From Nakaseomyces glabratus (lineage: Eukaryota; Ascomycota; Saccharomycetes; Saccharomycetales; Saccharomycetaceae), in assembly GCF_010111755.1 (NCBI RefSeq), contig NC_088963.1, positions 372,001-436,000 on the forward strand: a DNA stretch of 64,000 bases, given 5' to 3'. The translations under genes were made by a program, and so were the position numbers. The notes beneath the pieces were generated by a model. The model was not told the DNA's origin and ran no database searches. It was given only the letters and a program-made list of their open reading frames with translations. This document shows, piece by piece, positions 51,131 through 61,547 of the stretch (positions are counted from its first letter, which is position 1; each line of letters opens with the position of its first letter).

Positions 51131-52612
51131 TCACATGTTATAATGGTTCCATGCCCTAAATGTTGAGTCATATGTGGTCCAATTAATATATACAGGATAT
51201 TTCATACGTCTAACCCCACTTCTCGTCAGTGCGAAAGAATTACCAGAAACGTTAAACTCTTTGGAATAGTTTTTGCCCCACATAACATTGTGCCTTTTCG
51301 AATATTTCAGCCAGTGCATTCTTTTGAACCCAGATACTGGGCTTTTCATTATGCAACAATCAGCTTCAAGAGCTTCAAATTCGGTCGATGGTAAAATATT
51401 GGTGAGATCTCGAATAGTCTCCTCTTGGATATTATATAGTTTTTTTTTGAACCTTTTTATCATACTCTGGTCTGAAATATTACTTGAAAAGTTTAACATT
51501 ACACTTATGACATCACGATATAATTTCTTTCGTAAGTACCTTTCTAATAGTATTTTTGAGTTCTGTCTCTTATTGACATACAGATGTAAAGGCAAACAAA
51601 AATCGCTTCTACCTGGCTTAATGACTAAACCTGTAACTTTTTGGAACTCCTTCTGTGCCAATTTTGACTGTTTGTCAACATATGTTTTATATTGGTCACA
51701 ATCGCTCTTTATAAAACCGTATCTATGATAATAATACATCAACTCCTTGAAGTGTTCCCTTTTAGCTGATATTTGCTCTTTGGACATGTTGCTATCCAGT
51801 TCGGCCGATGCCGCACCCAACTGATGTTTGGCAATATCTCGTTCATGTGGTTTACCAAATATGTCTACCAGATGCAATTCGTCGTTAACCTTATTATTAT
51901 GAAATTTGAGATTCTTTATCATCGATGCTCTCCTTTGCTTATTTACTATTTTTGGCATCTTCAGTTTGATCAGCTTATAGGGTCTTAATTTACTGAGCAC
52001 ATGCTTAGGTATATTTGAGAAAGATTTGTCCTCGTATTCAATACCACTAATGGATGCCTGCCAAGGTATTACCTTCTTCTGTTCACTATTATCAATATTC
52101 CAGTCGTTATCCTTCACCGATTCCAAAAACTCATCCAAGCTTTTCTCGCCGCCATCATCGGAAGCATTGATGACTCTAAAATTTTTCGATAGTAATACAC
52201 CGTTGTCGAAGAAACTAGGCATAGACTTCATACTTGCTAGCTTCCCCAGGAATAATGGCTTTGAACCGGCAAATAACCCCTCTAAATGAATCTCTTGATC
52301 AGTTAAATGATCAGTCGATGAGACGCTCGGCACAAGTGTCGTAGGTTTCTTTGCTGACGAGATATCCTTTTTCAGTTCCCGTTTCCATTTCGTTTCACTT
52401 GTCTTATCTCCACCAGATGGTTCTAATAGATCAGCGTCATTAACTACACCATTCAAAGCAGTAGTATTGTCCTGTAACTTTACCTCTGTGTTTTCCTTTT
52501 CTTTCAATACAGCACCAGACTTCCTCCTACCTTGTGAGAATTGCCGGTACTGCCTGCAGATCCTCGGCACAAACCTCATAATCCTATACTGTCTACTATT
52601 TACCAGGCTCAT
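51131..52612 (-). CDS. MRX6: Mitochondrial Pet20-domain protein Mrx6
   Basis: Predicted protein of 493 aa, counterpart of YNL295W (524 aa). Mrx6 is a mitochondrial protein reported to act with Pet20 relatives and Mam33 in limiting mtDNA copy number, together with the Pim1 protease. The N-terminus is basic and acid-poor (MSLVNSRQYRIMRFVPRICR), consistent with a mitochondrial presequence. The C-terminal ~70 residues are the Pet20 domain: SGFKRMHWLKYSKRHNVMWG and TRSGVRRMKYPVYINWTTYD. The middle is Lys-rich and helical. ATG at 52612. It is convergent with RIM21 and divergent from MON2, as in S. cerevisiae. Confidence 0.88.
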   Translation of the reverse strand: MSLVNSRQYRIMRFVPRICRQYRQFSQGRRKSGAVLKEKENTEVKLQDNTTALNGVVNDADLLEPSGGDKTSETKWKRELKKDISSAKKPTTLVPSVSSTDHLTDQEIHLEGLFAGSKPLFLGKLASMKSMPSFFDNGVLLSKNFRVINASDDGGEKSLDEFLESVKDNDWNIDNSEQKKVIPWQASISGIEYEDKSFSNIPKHVLSKLRPYKLIKLKMPKIVNKQRRASMIKNLKFHNNKVNDELHLVDIFGKPHERDIAKHQLGAASAELDSNMSKEQISAKREHFKELMYYYHRYGFIKSDCDQYKTYVDKQSKLAQKEFQKVTGLVIKPGRSDFCLPLHLYVNKRQNSKILLERYLRKKLYRDVISVMLNFSSNISDQSMIKRFKKKLYNIQEETIRDLTNILPSTEFEALEADCCIMKSPVSGFKRMHWLKYSKRHNVMWGKNYSKEFNVSGNSFALTRSGVRRMKYPVYINWTTYDSTFRAWNHYNM

Positions 52613-53024
52613 TAGAACATATCCCGCTTCAAAATAGATTTCGCAAATTCAATGACTCACACAATCTAAAGCACTAATACCAACAGTTAACAGAGAGACT
52701 GAGCGCAACAAAATTAAATAAGAGCCCAGGTTGCCTTCAAGCTGGAACACAAATATCTGAACAATAGTATCAACTAGTTCTTGTGAACATTAAATCAAAC
52801 CTTTTAAGTATCCAGGCCTGATTATTTCTCATATGCATTCTGAAATTTCATGAATTTTCGCAACTCCCCTTGTGAAGTCCCAAGAATCGAAAATTCGAAG
52901 GCGAAAACCTATTCGAGCCACAATAAAAACTGATTATGATATGAGAAGAGTTAGAAACTGCGATGTATTTTGTGTATATATTGATCTGGAGACTAGTGGA
53001 CAGAGTACGAACGGAATTGAGAAT
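52613..53024. promoter_or_regulatory. divergent MRX6/MON2 promoter region
   Basis: 412 bases between divergent starts. The MON2 frame is open through the last 150 bases, with another in-frame ATG at 52941, so the MON2 start could lie somewhat further upstream. No specific site is named. Confidence 0.5.
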
Positions 53025-56000
53025 ATGATGTCCAGAGCAGGTGCCAGTTTTGCTGTTTTCAACAAGCAATTGGACGCTGATCTTCATGCGCTCGTTGCGG
53101 AAGCACGCAGGCGTAATTCCGAGGTTAAAGAAGCCAGCCACAAGTCTATAGAGATATTAAAGACCATTAAGACCATCAATGACTTAGAGAACCATCCGGA
53201 CTTTGTGGTCCCGTTTGCGCTAGCGTGCAAGACCAAGAATGCTAAGATGACCACAATTGCGATGCAATGCCTACAAAACATGGCTTCAACAAGGTGTATT
53301 CCAGAGAAAAGGATGGATATGATATTAGATGCGTTTATCGAAGCTACACAACTTGCCATGGATATACAATTGAAAGTGTTGCAATTGGTCCCTATTTTTT
53401 TCAAAACATATTCCAGTTATCTGAAAGGTGGACTATGTAAGAAGCTACTGTACTGTTGCACTTCCCTTCTCAGAGTTCCAAATAAGGCTCCTATTGTGGC
53501 CGGGACTGCAAGTGCTACTTTACAACAATTAATGGACGAGATTTTTGATAGACTAAGTGACAAAACTTTAGAAAGTAACAACGATGAGGATGAAGACTTC
53601 GAAGTTCTAGTAAATAACAATGACTTCATTAAAGTAAATGCCTTTAGATACGATGCAAATTTGGTATTTTCCAATTTATGCTCTATAGTGGACACTAAAT
53701 CCACCGAGAAAACGGACAACTCATTACTAGATATAACAGACATCTCCACAGATTTAGCGCTAGAAATTTTGGAATCCATATTACAAAATGGCAAGCAATT
53801 TTTAATAGAGTACGAGGATTTGCAATTTGTATTGAGGATAAAAACAATTCCATTATTGCTAAGGTGCATGTCTAACTCTAAACAATTCTCTACAGTTCTA
53901 CGTTGTTTCAGATGTATTCGGCTACTAATCGACAAAGAGTTCTTAATGATCATCGAATTAGAATTAGAGGTCATGCTTTCTATGATTATACATAATTTAT
54001 CTCTCGATTCCTCAATTTTGCCCTGGCAACGAGTGCTTTCATTAGAAATATTCAATGAAATTTCACAAAACCCTACAATGCTGAATGATCTGTATGATAT
54101 CTATGACAAGTATGAGGATAAAAAACCAATATTACACAACTTTTTGACTCAGTCTTATCATATCCTCCTCTCAGATGATTTTAAGGACTACATTGGCTAT
54201 TCTAGTGTAATCGAGAAAATTGAAATGCCATTGATAAGTAATAATTCTTTTCAAACCAAAAACCAGTATATGCAAATGTTAGACAAAAATACTGCACCAA
54301 ATGTCAATATAACCTATATTATATGGCTGATTGTGAATTGCACTAACTGTTGGTCAGAGAAATTAAGTTCACAAGCTGTGGCACTAACCGAGATTGAAAA
54401 TAAATCTCTAAGGAACACTACGAAAGACCAACTACATGTTACACTAAATGGATTATTTGAAAATCTATTCAACATACATACTTTACTTTTGCAGTCTTCC
54501 ACAATTGATACAACTATCTTTCATAATATAGTACGTGCATTCCAAAAATTAACCCATTGCGCTGGTATGCTCGGAGAGGTCTCAAAAGTTGATAGATGTC
54601 TAGACTATTTCAGAAAAGCTATCATTACCGTGGAACATGCAAGCAATACAGAAAAAGATTTAAAGGTAAACGCACCTTCACATATAAGAAAGTCATCCGG
54701 CTCTGCAATGTTAAGCACACTGAGTGAATCAATTGTTGGTCCAGATTTGAATAAGGATATCCAAAAAGAAAACGACAATATCCAACTTTACCCACAGAGC
54801 ATAAACAGCAAACAGGTAAGTCTATTTAGAGCTTTAACCTCCTTAGCCATATCATTGGGACCAAACTTCAGTGCTAAGAGCTGGTATTTTCTTTTTACTG
54901 CATGGAACTGGGTTTATTATTTTATATATGGACCTTCCAATGATATTTTGAACAGTCTAAACATTGATGAGGAATTCATATCTCACGACCTATCACGAAA
55001 TGATCTTGCATCTATTGAAAATACGATACATTCTTTCCATGATGCCACTAAGTCTTACCCACTTCAAACATTGATAATTATGCTAACCGAACTAGAAAAG
55101 TTATCCGATTTAACTCTTAATCTAAATCCTAAAGATCAAGTAGGGTATCAACCATTTTTTAATAACTCTGAATTTTCGGTGGCTATTTATAATCCAAGTT
55201 TTTTCATTTCCGAGATAGCAGAGTTAACATCATCCAATATGTCACGCATACTTGCTAGCACCAAGACGAGCTCATACTGGGATAAATTCATAGATTACAT
55301 GGTATCTCAAATGGCTGATAGGAAGAGAACTTTTGCGTTGAGATTATACTGTAGCCATGTTATTGCCAGCGTATACAAAACATGCACAAATGAAATATAT
55401 GAGATTGAAGATACTAATCTAAGAAAAACTTGCTTCACCAAATATGAACAGATTTTTACATCTTCATTGAATAGAATTATGGCATCCATAGAAGTGTTAG
55501 AGGTGAACAAATTAAACATTCTGAATGAAAATTTGAATACCGAAGGTGATATCATTTTTCAGGTATTAAACACATTAAAAGAACAACTAAATGAATTTGG
55601 CGACATGATATCAGATTCATGGGTTACTGTTTTTAGTATAATCAATAGTCCATTTAGATGGATTGATTCAAATATCAGTACACTACTACAAGATGATTCC
55701 GACGATTTATCACTCATAGACGGTATCATAATGAAACAGAAGAATATGATACAAGTTTCATTTGATGTTTTTAAGCTAATTACTGATGACTTTTTGAAGA
55801 ACCTACATCTTAATGTCATACCCGATGTAATTGATACTATCGTCGCATTCGTTAATCAAGAAAAGATACTGAATGTATCTTTCTCATCAATAAGTCAATT
55901 TTGGCTAGTAGGAGATTATTTAAGATCTAACTATTCTGCAGACATAGAAAAGTTCAGAACTGAGTGTGATGATTATTTCACACATCCATCCGAAAACAAT

Positions 56001-57920
56001 GCAGAGTTTATAAGGGCCATAAAATCTCCAGAATCAACCATCTCTCAAAAGTACTATGGTATTTGGCTATACTTATTAAAAAATCTATTATTTTGCTCAT
56101 TAGATAAGCGAAATGAAGTTAGTGTTGGAGCTATCCAAACATTCTTCAGGATTATTGATTCCCACTCCTCTACCTTTCCTTCCTGGCAGGCCATATTCAA
56201 TAATGTTCTCTATCCATTTTTGAACACTGAACGTTCTGACGAACAACTACAAACAAACCTAGATTGTTTGAATGTTACCCTAAAGGGCCTCGTACAACTC
56301 TTCTCGCAAAAGTTTTCAGATTTTGACGAGTATAATAAAAATGCTGCCGAGTGGTCTGCTCTTTTACAGCTCTTTATAAAGTTATTACAATGCCCATCCA
56401 CAGGTGTAAGATACGTTACTATCAAAAATTACGGTACCATTGTGACAGAATTATGTACTAAAGAGAACATTCCGACTAATTTGCTAGACTTATGTGCAAC
56501 AATTTGGACAGATTATAACATTGGCTATAGTGACTTCGGTAATTCTTCACAACTGAGTGAGAAGACAGATTATGATTGTATTTCTGAGCTTCTGTTATCA
56601 TTTCCCTCATTGTGTACTATGATCGACAGTGTCAAAGATGATAATAATGTATTTTATGAGAAAAGTATGAGCTTGTTGCTGTCTGCTGTTAAATTTCCTC
56701 TTCTTCCAGAGCATTCTAGGGATCAAGCAAAACCGTCGACATTGCAGAATGCAGTATTAGAGGGCATGTCCTTGATATACACAAAGCTTAACAAGAACAA
56801 TATATTTGTTTACTTTGTTCATCTTTCAATGATATCTACCTTATTATTTGATACCAGAGATAAAATTGAGAAAAAATTAGCACCAAAGTTACACGAGAAT
56901 GCCATTAGTAGAATACCTACCTTCGAAGCACTTTCTTATAAATCGCTTCAAATGTTAGAGAAACAATTATCGGAATTGAAATCTGCTGAACAACCAAGAA
57001 ATAAGTATGTCCTAAAGATAATAAGAAATTTGAGAGAAATAATAGTTTCTAAAAGCTTAATCGATCTTTCGACTGATGGATCAAGACCACTTTGGGTTTT
57101 AGCTTCCTCATGTTATAGGAGTTTTTTAGCATGCATTGATAATGTTAGCGATTGCTTTGCAAATGATAGCGAAGGTCAACAAGAGTTTATTGAGATATTC
57201 ATGTCCATATTCTTGACACCATTAAGAAGAAGAGACACAAAAGTAGATTCAATGACTGAGAAATCTGACTTATCAGAATTCGACCAATACTCTCAGTTAT
57301 TCAAAAACAAATCACTGATGCCTTTATTCACTTCTGACCACTATGATCTCTTGGTCAGAAACATTTGGGATGCATCACTCATATATGAATTTGATGATAT
57401 TCAAAAGGCCATCTTACAGGACTCAGGTGGTCCTAAAAACTGTGAAAAAATTCTGAGTCACTTAAATGACTTAGAGGTCTTTGGTTTAACACGAACACAA
57501 GACACACTGAGTAAGGTCTCATGTTCTAAAAGATGTCTCCAGGAGCTAATATCATTTGCTCTGCTTGATGATAAAGATATGAGTGAGCTAAAATACTTGA
57601 CGTTCCCTTATATTGTGTCAAGGATCTCACTACTTCTAGGGAAGTATATATCTGACGAATTCTTGAGTGGGAGCGCACCAATACCAAAGCTGAGAGGGGA
57701 GGAGATGAATATTTTATTGAATGGATTATTAAAATTGCTTGATAATCTTCTGCGTTCTAAAGTCCCCATTTCAAAAGAGGTCGAATCTTTGGCTCACTTG
57801 TACCCACTTGTACTAAGAACAATCCCAGTATCGCATAAACTAACCGGACTTCAAAACACAGTGCTTGAATTATCCCTGAGTTTTACGAAGTTAATATCTG
57901 CCAGTTCACACCAACCTTGA
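53025..57920 (+). CDS. MON2: Golgi/endosome scaffold Mon2
   Basis: Predicted protein of 1631 aa from ATG at 53025 (S. cerevisiae 1636). Mon2 is a large HEAT-repeat protein related to the Sec7 Arf-GEFs but without a Sec7 domain. It works with Dop1 and the flippase Neo1 at the trans-Golgi and endosomes. The N-terminal DCB region (LDADLHALVAEARRRNSEV), the HUS-type region (near 550-720, with ALTSLAISLGPNFSAKSW) and C-terminal HDS-like repeats are visible by similarity. The end (LRTIPVSHKLTGLQ...LELSLSFTKL) matches yeast closely. The frame opens at a GTG at 52872; ATGs at 52941 and 53028 are alternatives. Confidence 0.95.
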   Translation: MMSRAGASFAVFNKQLDADLHALVAEARRRNSEVKEASHKSIEILKTIKTINDLENHPDFVVPFALACKTKNAKMTTIAMQCLQNMASTRCIPEKRMDMILDAFIEATQLAMDIQLKVLQLVPIFFKTYSSYLKGGLCKKLLYCCTSLLRVPNKAPIVAGTASATLQQLMDEIFDRLSDKTLESNNDEDEDFEVLVNNNDFIKVNAFRYDANLVFSNLCSIVDTKSTEKTDNSLLDITDISTDLALEILESILQNGKQFLIEYEDLQFVLRIKTIPLLLRCMSNSKQFSTVLRCFRCIRLLIDKEFLMIIELELEVMLSMIIHNLSLDSSILPWQRVLSLEIFNEISQNPTMLNDLYDIYDKYEDKKPILHNFLTQSYHILLSDDFKDYIGYSSVIEKIEMPLISNNSFQTKNQYMQMLDKNTAPNVNITYIIWLIVNCTNCWSEKLSSQAVALTEIENKSLRNTTKDQLHVTLNGLFENLFNIHTLLLQSSTIDTTIFHNIVRAFQKLTHCAGMLGEVSKVDRCLDYFRKAIITVEHASNTEKDLKVNAPSHIRKSSGSAMLSTLSESIVGPDLNKDIQKENDNIQLYPQSINSKQVSLFRALTSLAISLGPNFSAKSWYFLFTAWNWVYYFIYGPSNDILNSLNIDEEFISHDLSRNDLASIENTIHSFHDATKSYPLQTLIIMLTELEKLSDLTLNLNPKDQVGYQPFFNNSEFSVAIYNPSFFISEIAELTSSNMSRILASTKTSSYWDKFIDYMVSQMADRKRTFALRLYCSHVIASVYKTCTNEIYEIEDTNLRKTCFTKYEQIFTSSLNRIMASIEVLEVNKLNILNENLNTEGDIIFQVLNTLKEQLNEFGDMISDSWVTVFSIINSPFRWIDSNISTLLQDDSDDLSLIDGIIMKQKNMIQVSFDVFKLITDDFLKNLHLNVIPDVIDTIVAFVNQEKILNVSFSSISQFWLVGDYLRSNYSADIEKFRTECDDYFTHPSENNAEFIRAIKSPESTISQKYYGIWLYLLKNLLFCSLDKRNEVSVGAIQTFFRIIDSHSSTFPSWQAIFNNVLYPFLNTERSDEQLQTNLDCLNVTLKGLVQLFSQKFSDFDEYNKNAAEWSALLQLFIKLLQCPSTGVRYVTIKNYGTIVTELCTKENIPTNLLDLCATIWTDYNIGYSDFGNSSQLSEKTDYDCISELLLSFPSLCTMIDSVKDDNNVFYEKSMSLLLSAVKFPLLPEHSRDQAKPSTLQNAVLEGMSLIYTKLNKNNIFVYFVHLSMISTLLFDTRDKIEKKLAPKLHENAISRIPTFEALSYKSLQMLEKQLSELKSAEQPRNKYVLKIIRNLREIIVSKSLIDLSTDGSRPLWVLASSCYRSFLACIDNVSDCFANDSEGQQEFIEIFMSIFLTPLRRRDTKVDSMTEKSDLSEFDQYSQLFKNKSLMPLFTSDHYDLLVRNIWDASLIYEFDDIQKAILQDSGGPKNCEKILSHLNDLEVFGLTRTQDTLSKVSCSKRCLQELISFALLDDKDMSELKYLTFPYIVSRISLLLGKYISDEFLSGSAPIPKLRGEEMNILLNGLLKLLDNLLRSKVPISKEVESLAHLYPLVLRTIPVSHKLTGLQNTVLELSLSFTKLISASSHQP

Positions 57921-58113
57921 ATAAAAATTACTATAGCATATCTAGTCTAGTTTCGTCAAAGGGAAATTAAAACTTCATTTGTAACTGATAACTTGTATCA
58001 TTGTTATACTGTAGAACTATAAAAATATAATTAATATAACGGTATCTTAGTTACAAATTAAATGCCATACTATTTAACCAAATGCAATTTAATCATGATT
58101 ACTTCCAACATGC
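57921..58113. other. convergent MON2/CLA4 spacer
   Basis: 193 AT-rich bases between two convergent stops; 3' UTRs only. Confidence 0.5.
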
Positions 58114-60699
58114 TTACTTCTTGTTCTCCAAAAGTGATGTTAAGTCCTCAGGCTCACATGCTATATTGAAGAAACTGTGGTGCAACAATTCCTCTGTCGA
58201 AGCCCTATACTTTACATCAACACAAAGACAGACACTTAAAAATCTTTTAATCTCAAGTGATAAGGACTGGGGGTGCTTCAATTTTGGTGTACCATTCGTT
58301 GCAATTAAGTAAAGAGCTTTTAGAGGATCTTCATTTAAGTAAGGTGGTTCTCCTTCCAGCATCTCAATTGCCATAATACCTAAAGACCAAACATCCACCT
58401 TAGCATCATACTCTTTCTGCTTGACAACTTCGGGAGCCATCCAATAAGGAGTTCCAACCATTGTTGCTCTTTTGCTTCTTTGATCGGTAAGCTTTGCACA
58501 GAACCCAAAATCAGTAATCTTCACACGAGCTTTGGTGTCCAGTAAAACGTTGTCTGATTTGATGTCTCTATGAATAATATTTTTATCATGCAAAAATTTC
58601 AGACCTTTACACGTTTCTCTTACAATATATGCAATCTGAGGTTCAGATAATGGAGAATAAGCGCTGCCATTTGTTGGACTGTTTTCGATTATATCTGTTA
58701 ATGAGCCACCCTCCATGTATTCCATAACAACCCATAAGTCATCTTCAGTTTTTAGATATGCTTCCAAGAAGTTAACAATATTTTCGTGACGAGAATCATT
58801 CATTACCATAATTTCATTCACTATTAATTCTTTTCTGGGTTGCTTGGATAATACCATCTGTTTTATTGCAACCTTATCACCAATTAGAGGATCTTCGTGT
58901 TCAGTACCTCCTCTTTGATGTTGAGGACCGTCAGCTTCAATAATTTCTGTTCTCTCTGCTAGATATACGGAACCACTTGCACCTTGCCCAGCCTTTTCAA
59001 TCATTTTAAATAACGTAGAAGGATCGGCATCAAGTGTTACCTGCTTTAATTTACTCATTATTTCTGCGTTTGACATTGTTGGTTTAGATGTCTTCTTTGC
59101 TTTTTCAGCCCCATCCTTTGATACTCCAGCTGGCTTCTTTGGTGCTTGTCTCACCGGCTGTAATGCGGCTGGTGGGTTGTTCTGATTTATTTTATTCTGC
59201 TGCTGCTGTTGTTGACGCATAGCCATATTAGCTGCATTAACACTAGTTTGATTTTGGATCACATTCTGATTCGGATATCCTCCTCCTTGTTGTGGCTGCT
59301 TTAATACAGGTATCGTGGGATACACTTTCATTGGATAGTTACTTTGCTGTTGTGAACCATTTCTTTGATTGAAAGGTACTTGGTTTTGTATAGTTGTTTG
59401 CTGATTGGGCCTTGCATTTAAAGGAGACCCGGGTCCCTTGTTTGCGTATGGATTACTCATATTATGATGTGGTCTGTAGCCATTAATCGGCGAAGGTGGC
59501 TGAGAAGAACCTGGAGAAGAACCTGGAGAAGGATACTTATTAACAAAACCTTGTTGTTGATTGTAATTATTATGAGTAGCAAGTTTTGGAAGTGAGTTTT
59601 GAATTTTGTTTCCACCTGCTGGAGATGGCGCTTGCATTCTTGGTGCCATGTTGTTCTTCGAGGATATATTGTTTTGGTATGGGGAGCTACCCTGCCTAAT
59701 TGGGGTATTGGACCTGTTTGGCATATTAATCGCTTGTTGAGAAGAATTTTGACTAGGAACTACATTCACAGAATTAACGGAATTAACTGTAGATGATTGC
59801 TTTGGAGGTGAAGGAGCTCTTCTTTGAGGGACCATAGAATTAGCTTGTGATATTGGAGATACCTTATCACTAGAATTAGTAGATGTGTTGGTGTCCTTTA
59901 ACAAATTGATCTGTGAGCTGTTAGTACTCCCAGAAGAGACCGATGTAGTGCTTCCAGCGCCATACGTGGAACCTTCACCATTATTATATTCTTGATAAAA
60001 GTTTAAAACTTGAATAACAGCTGCAGAGTCATTATTCCAGTCCTCGCCGGTGATTCTAGAGTGCTTCAACAGTTTTTCCCAGTTTGTTGGCATACCAACA
60101 AAGCTTCCGGTCTCTGGATCAAACCCTACATGCACTTTATGAGTAAAATTTGTTGGAGAAGATACTCCACTTAATAGAGGACATTTAGCGAAGATCGAAT
60201 CCAACCATGAGATGAGATCGGTCTCTGTTTTCGTTGCGATATATATGGTCTTCTTAGCCATGGAATCGGTATTACCAGATTGGCCACCATTGCTCGAGTT
60301 TCTTTCTGATACACGGGTCAGCTCAAAGCAGTACTGTTTCAACTGGTTCTTGCTGACACTGACGATAACAGTCAGAGGAATCTTCAAGACGGGATCCTCA
60401 GTAACTTTCTCGTTCTTGTATAATGTTAACGCCGAATCATTTAGCACCATGAATCTTTTTTGCCACAGAAACGACAGCAAACCATCATCTTTGTATGAAA
60501 CCCAACCCGATTTCCTCCTGACATTGCTATTAGATCGATTTGCGCGTCCGCTATTGAGATCGAGCTGGCTCATGTACCTGGTGATGGGCTGTGTCTTGTT
60601 GAAGGCTGCCCCTCCGGCACTCACAGGTGGCCTAGGTGCGGGACCTATACTTTGGAAATCACTGTCTGATATTTTAGCCGCAGCTGCTGATAGAGACAT
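58114..60699 (-). CDS. CLA4: PAK-family kinase Cla4
   Basis: Predicted protein of 861 aa (S. cerevisiae 842). Cla4 is a Cdc42 effector kinase acting in septin assembly, budding and mitotic exit. A PH domain (about 62-171) is followed by the CRIB/PBD (about 181-205, SSPTNFTHKVHVGFDPETG), then a long disordered Asn/Gln/Pro/Ser-rich linker with SPGSSPGSSQPPSP, a tandem serine-proline block. The kinase domain is about 570-845 with a GQGASGSVYLAER glycine loop, HRDIKSDN catalytic loop, DFGFCA and GTPYWMAPE. Presence of both PH and CRIB separates it from Ste20. ATG at 60699. It is convergent with MON2, as YNL297C-YNL298W. Confidence 0.97.
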   Translation of the reverse strand: MSLSAAAAKISDSDFQSIGPAPRPPVSAGGAAFNKTQPITRYMSQLDLNSGRANRSNSNVRRKSGWVSYKDDGLLSFLWQKRFMVLNDSALTLYKNEKVTEDPVLKIPLTVIVSVSKNQLKQYCFELTRVSERNSSNGGQSGNTDSMAKKTIYIATKTETDLISWLDSIFAKCPLLSGVSSPTNFTHKVHVGFDPETGSFVGMPTNWEKLLKHSRITGEDWNNDSAAVIQVLNFYQEYNNGEGSTYGAGSTTSVSSGSTNSSQINLLKDTNTSTNSSDKVSPISQANSMVPQRRAPSPPKQSSTVNSVNSVNVVPSQNSSQQAINMPNRSNTPIRQGSSPYQNNISSKNNMAPRMQAPSPAGGNKIQNSLPKLATHNNYNQQQGFVNKYPSPGSSPGSSQPPSPINGYRPHHNMSNPYANKGPGSPLNARPNQQTTIQNQVPFNQRNGSQQQSNYPMKVYPTIPVLKQPQQGGGYPNQNVIQNQTSVNAANMAMRQQQQQQNKINQNNPPAALQPVRQAPKKPAGVSKDGAEKAKKTSKPTMSNAEIMSKLKQVTLDADPSTLFKMIEKAGQGASGSVYLAERTEIIEADGPQHQRGGTEHEDPLIGDKVAIKQMVLSKQPRKELIVNEIMVMNDSRHENIVNFLEAYLKTEDDLWVVMEYMEGGSLTDIIENSPTNGSAYSPLSEPQIAYIVRETCKGLKFLHDKNIIHRDIKSDNVLLDTKARVKITDFGFCAKLTDQRSKRATMVGTPYWMAPEVVKQKEYDAKVDVWSLGIMAIEMLEGEPPYLNEDPLKALYLIATNGTPKLKHPQSLSLEIKRFLSVCLCVDVKYRASTEELLHHSFFNIACEPEDLTSLLENKK

Positions 60700-61547
60700 A
60701 TTGGTTTCTTTGGTTTTTTTATTGTCGATAGGCTATACAATCGTTCTTTTCTTCTCGTTACTTCAAACTAAATGCTTTGCTATTGTACTTTTGATAGGAA
60801 TATTCTTGCTTTCTAACACGGACTTGTTACAGCGACAGTTTTCAATCTTCTTCCAATAGGCAGAAGATAGAGGTTATCGATGTTATAGTTCTTTAATAGT
60901 TGCAAAACCCAACAGAAAGCTCTGATCCAAAAACAAATAATAGTTGAGAGAACTAGTGTATAAATTCAAAGAGGAAAAAAAAAACTTCCCGAGATAGAAT
61001 ATAATGACAATAAAACGTGGGTCCTAATCAGGATGAAGTTATCGCAAGTTTGAAGCTCGCAAAGTGTCACCCAAAGTACTGTTCGATCTCTTATCCCCAC
61101 TATAACCAAAAAAGGAGAGCCTTTAAAACACCGTAATCACAAAGTATCGCAGACTGTTTGATAGATGTGACAAATTAACCACAGAGCACAAACACGATTC
61201 GATCGAAACAAAGGCAGAGCACCAAGTCCCGCAATGATTACTGCAACTGGTTTCACTATTGGAATGTAACCACCAGAACTTCCTGACGCGTCGCATCGCT
61301 CACTTTGTGTTTTTTTGCAATTTTTTTTCAGTTGACAATTTGAAAAATTCATTCGATTTTCGAGATTTTTCGCGTTTCGATTTTCTATTCCCGATTGAGT
61401 TATAATAACAGCCGACGATTTGCATGTGATAATATGGTGGGGGGTGGTATAAGCCTTAGCTTTGCGAGCTGGTAGTTCCTTCTATATCATCCTATTCTAC
61501 TCTATATGCTTGGTATTACATTAATGGCGTTATATAGTCTGTGTGGT
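60700..61547. promoter_or_regulatory. CLA4 upstream / TRF5 downstream region
   Basis: 848 bases between two minus-strand genes, including the CLA4 promoter. A minus-strand 71-codon ATG frame at 61137-61352 carries a hydrophobic stretch but no recognised similarity. No other feature is seen. Confidence 0.5.

Noticed and set aside
52872..53024. 51-codon N-terminal extension of MON2
   Set aside because: It begins at GTG and does not resemble the known Mon2 N-terminus. The internal ATG at 52941 cannot be fully excluded, but 53025 gives the family length.
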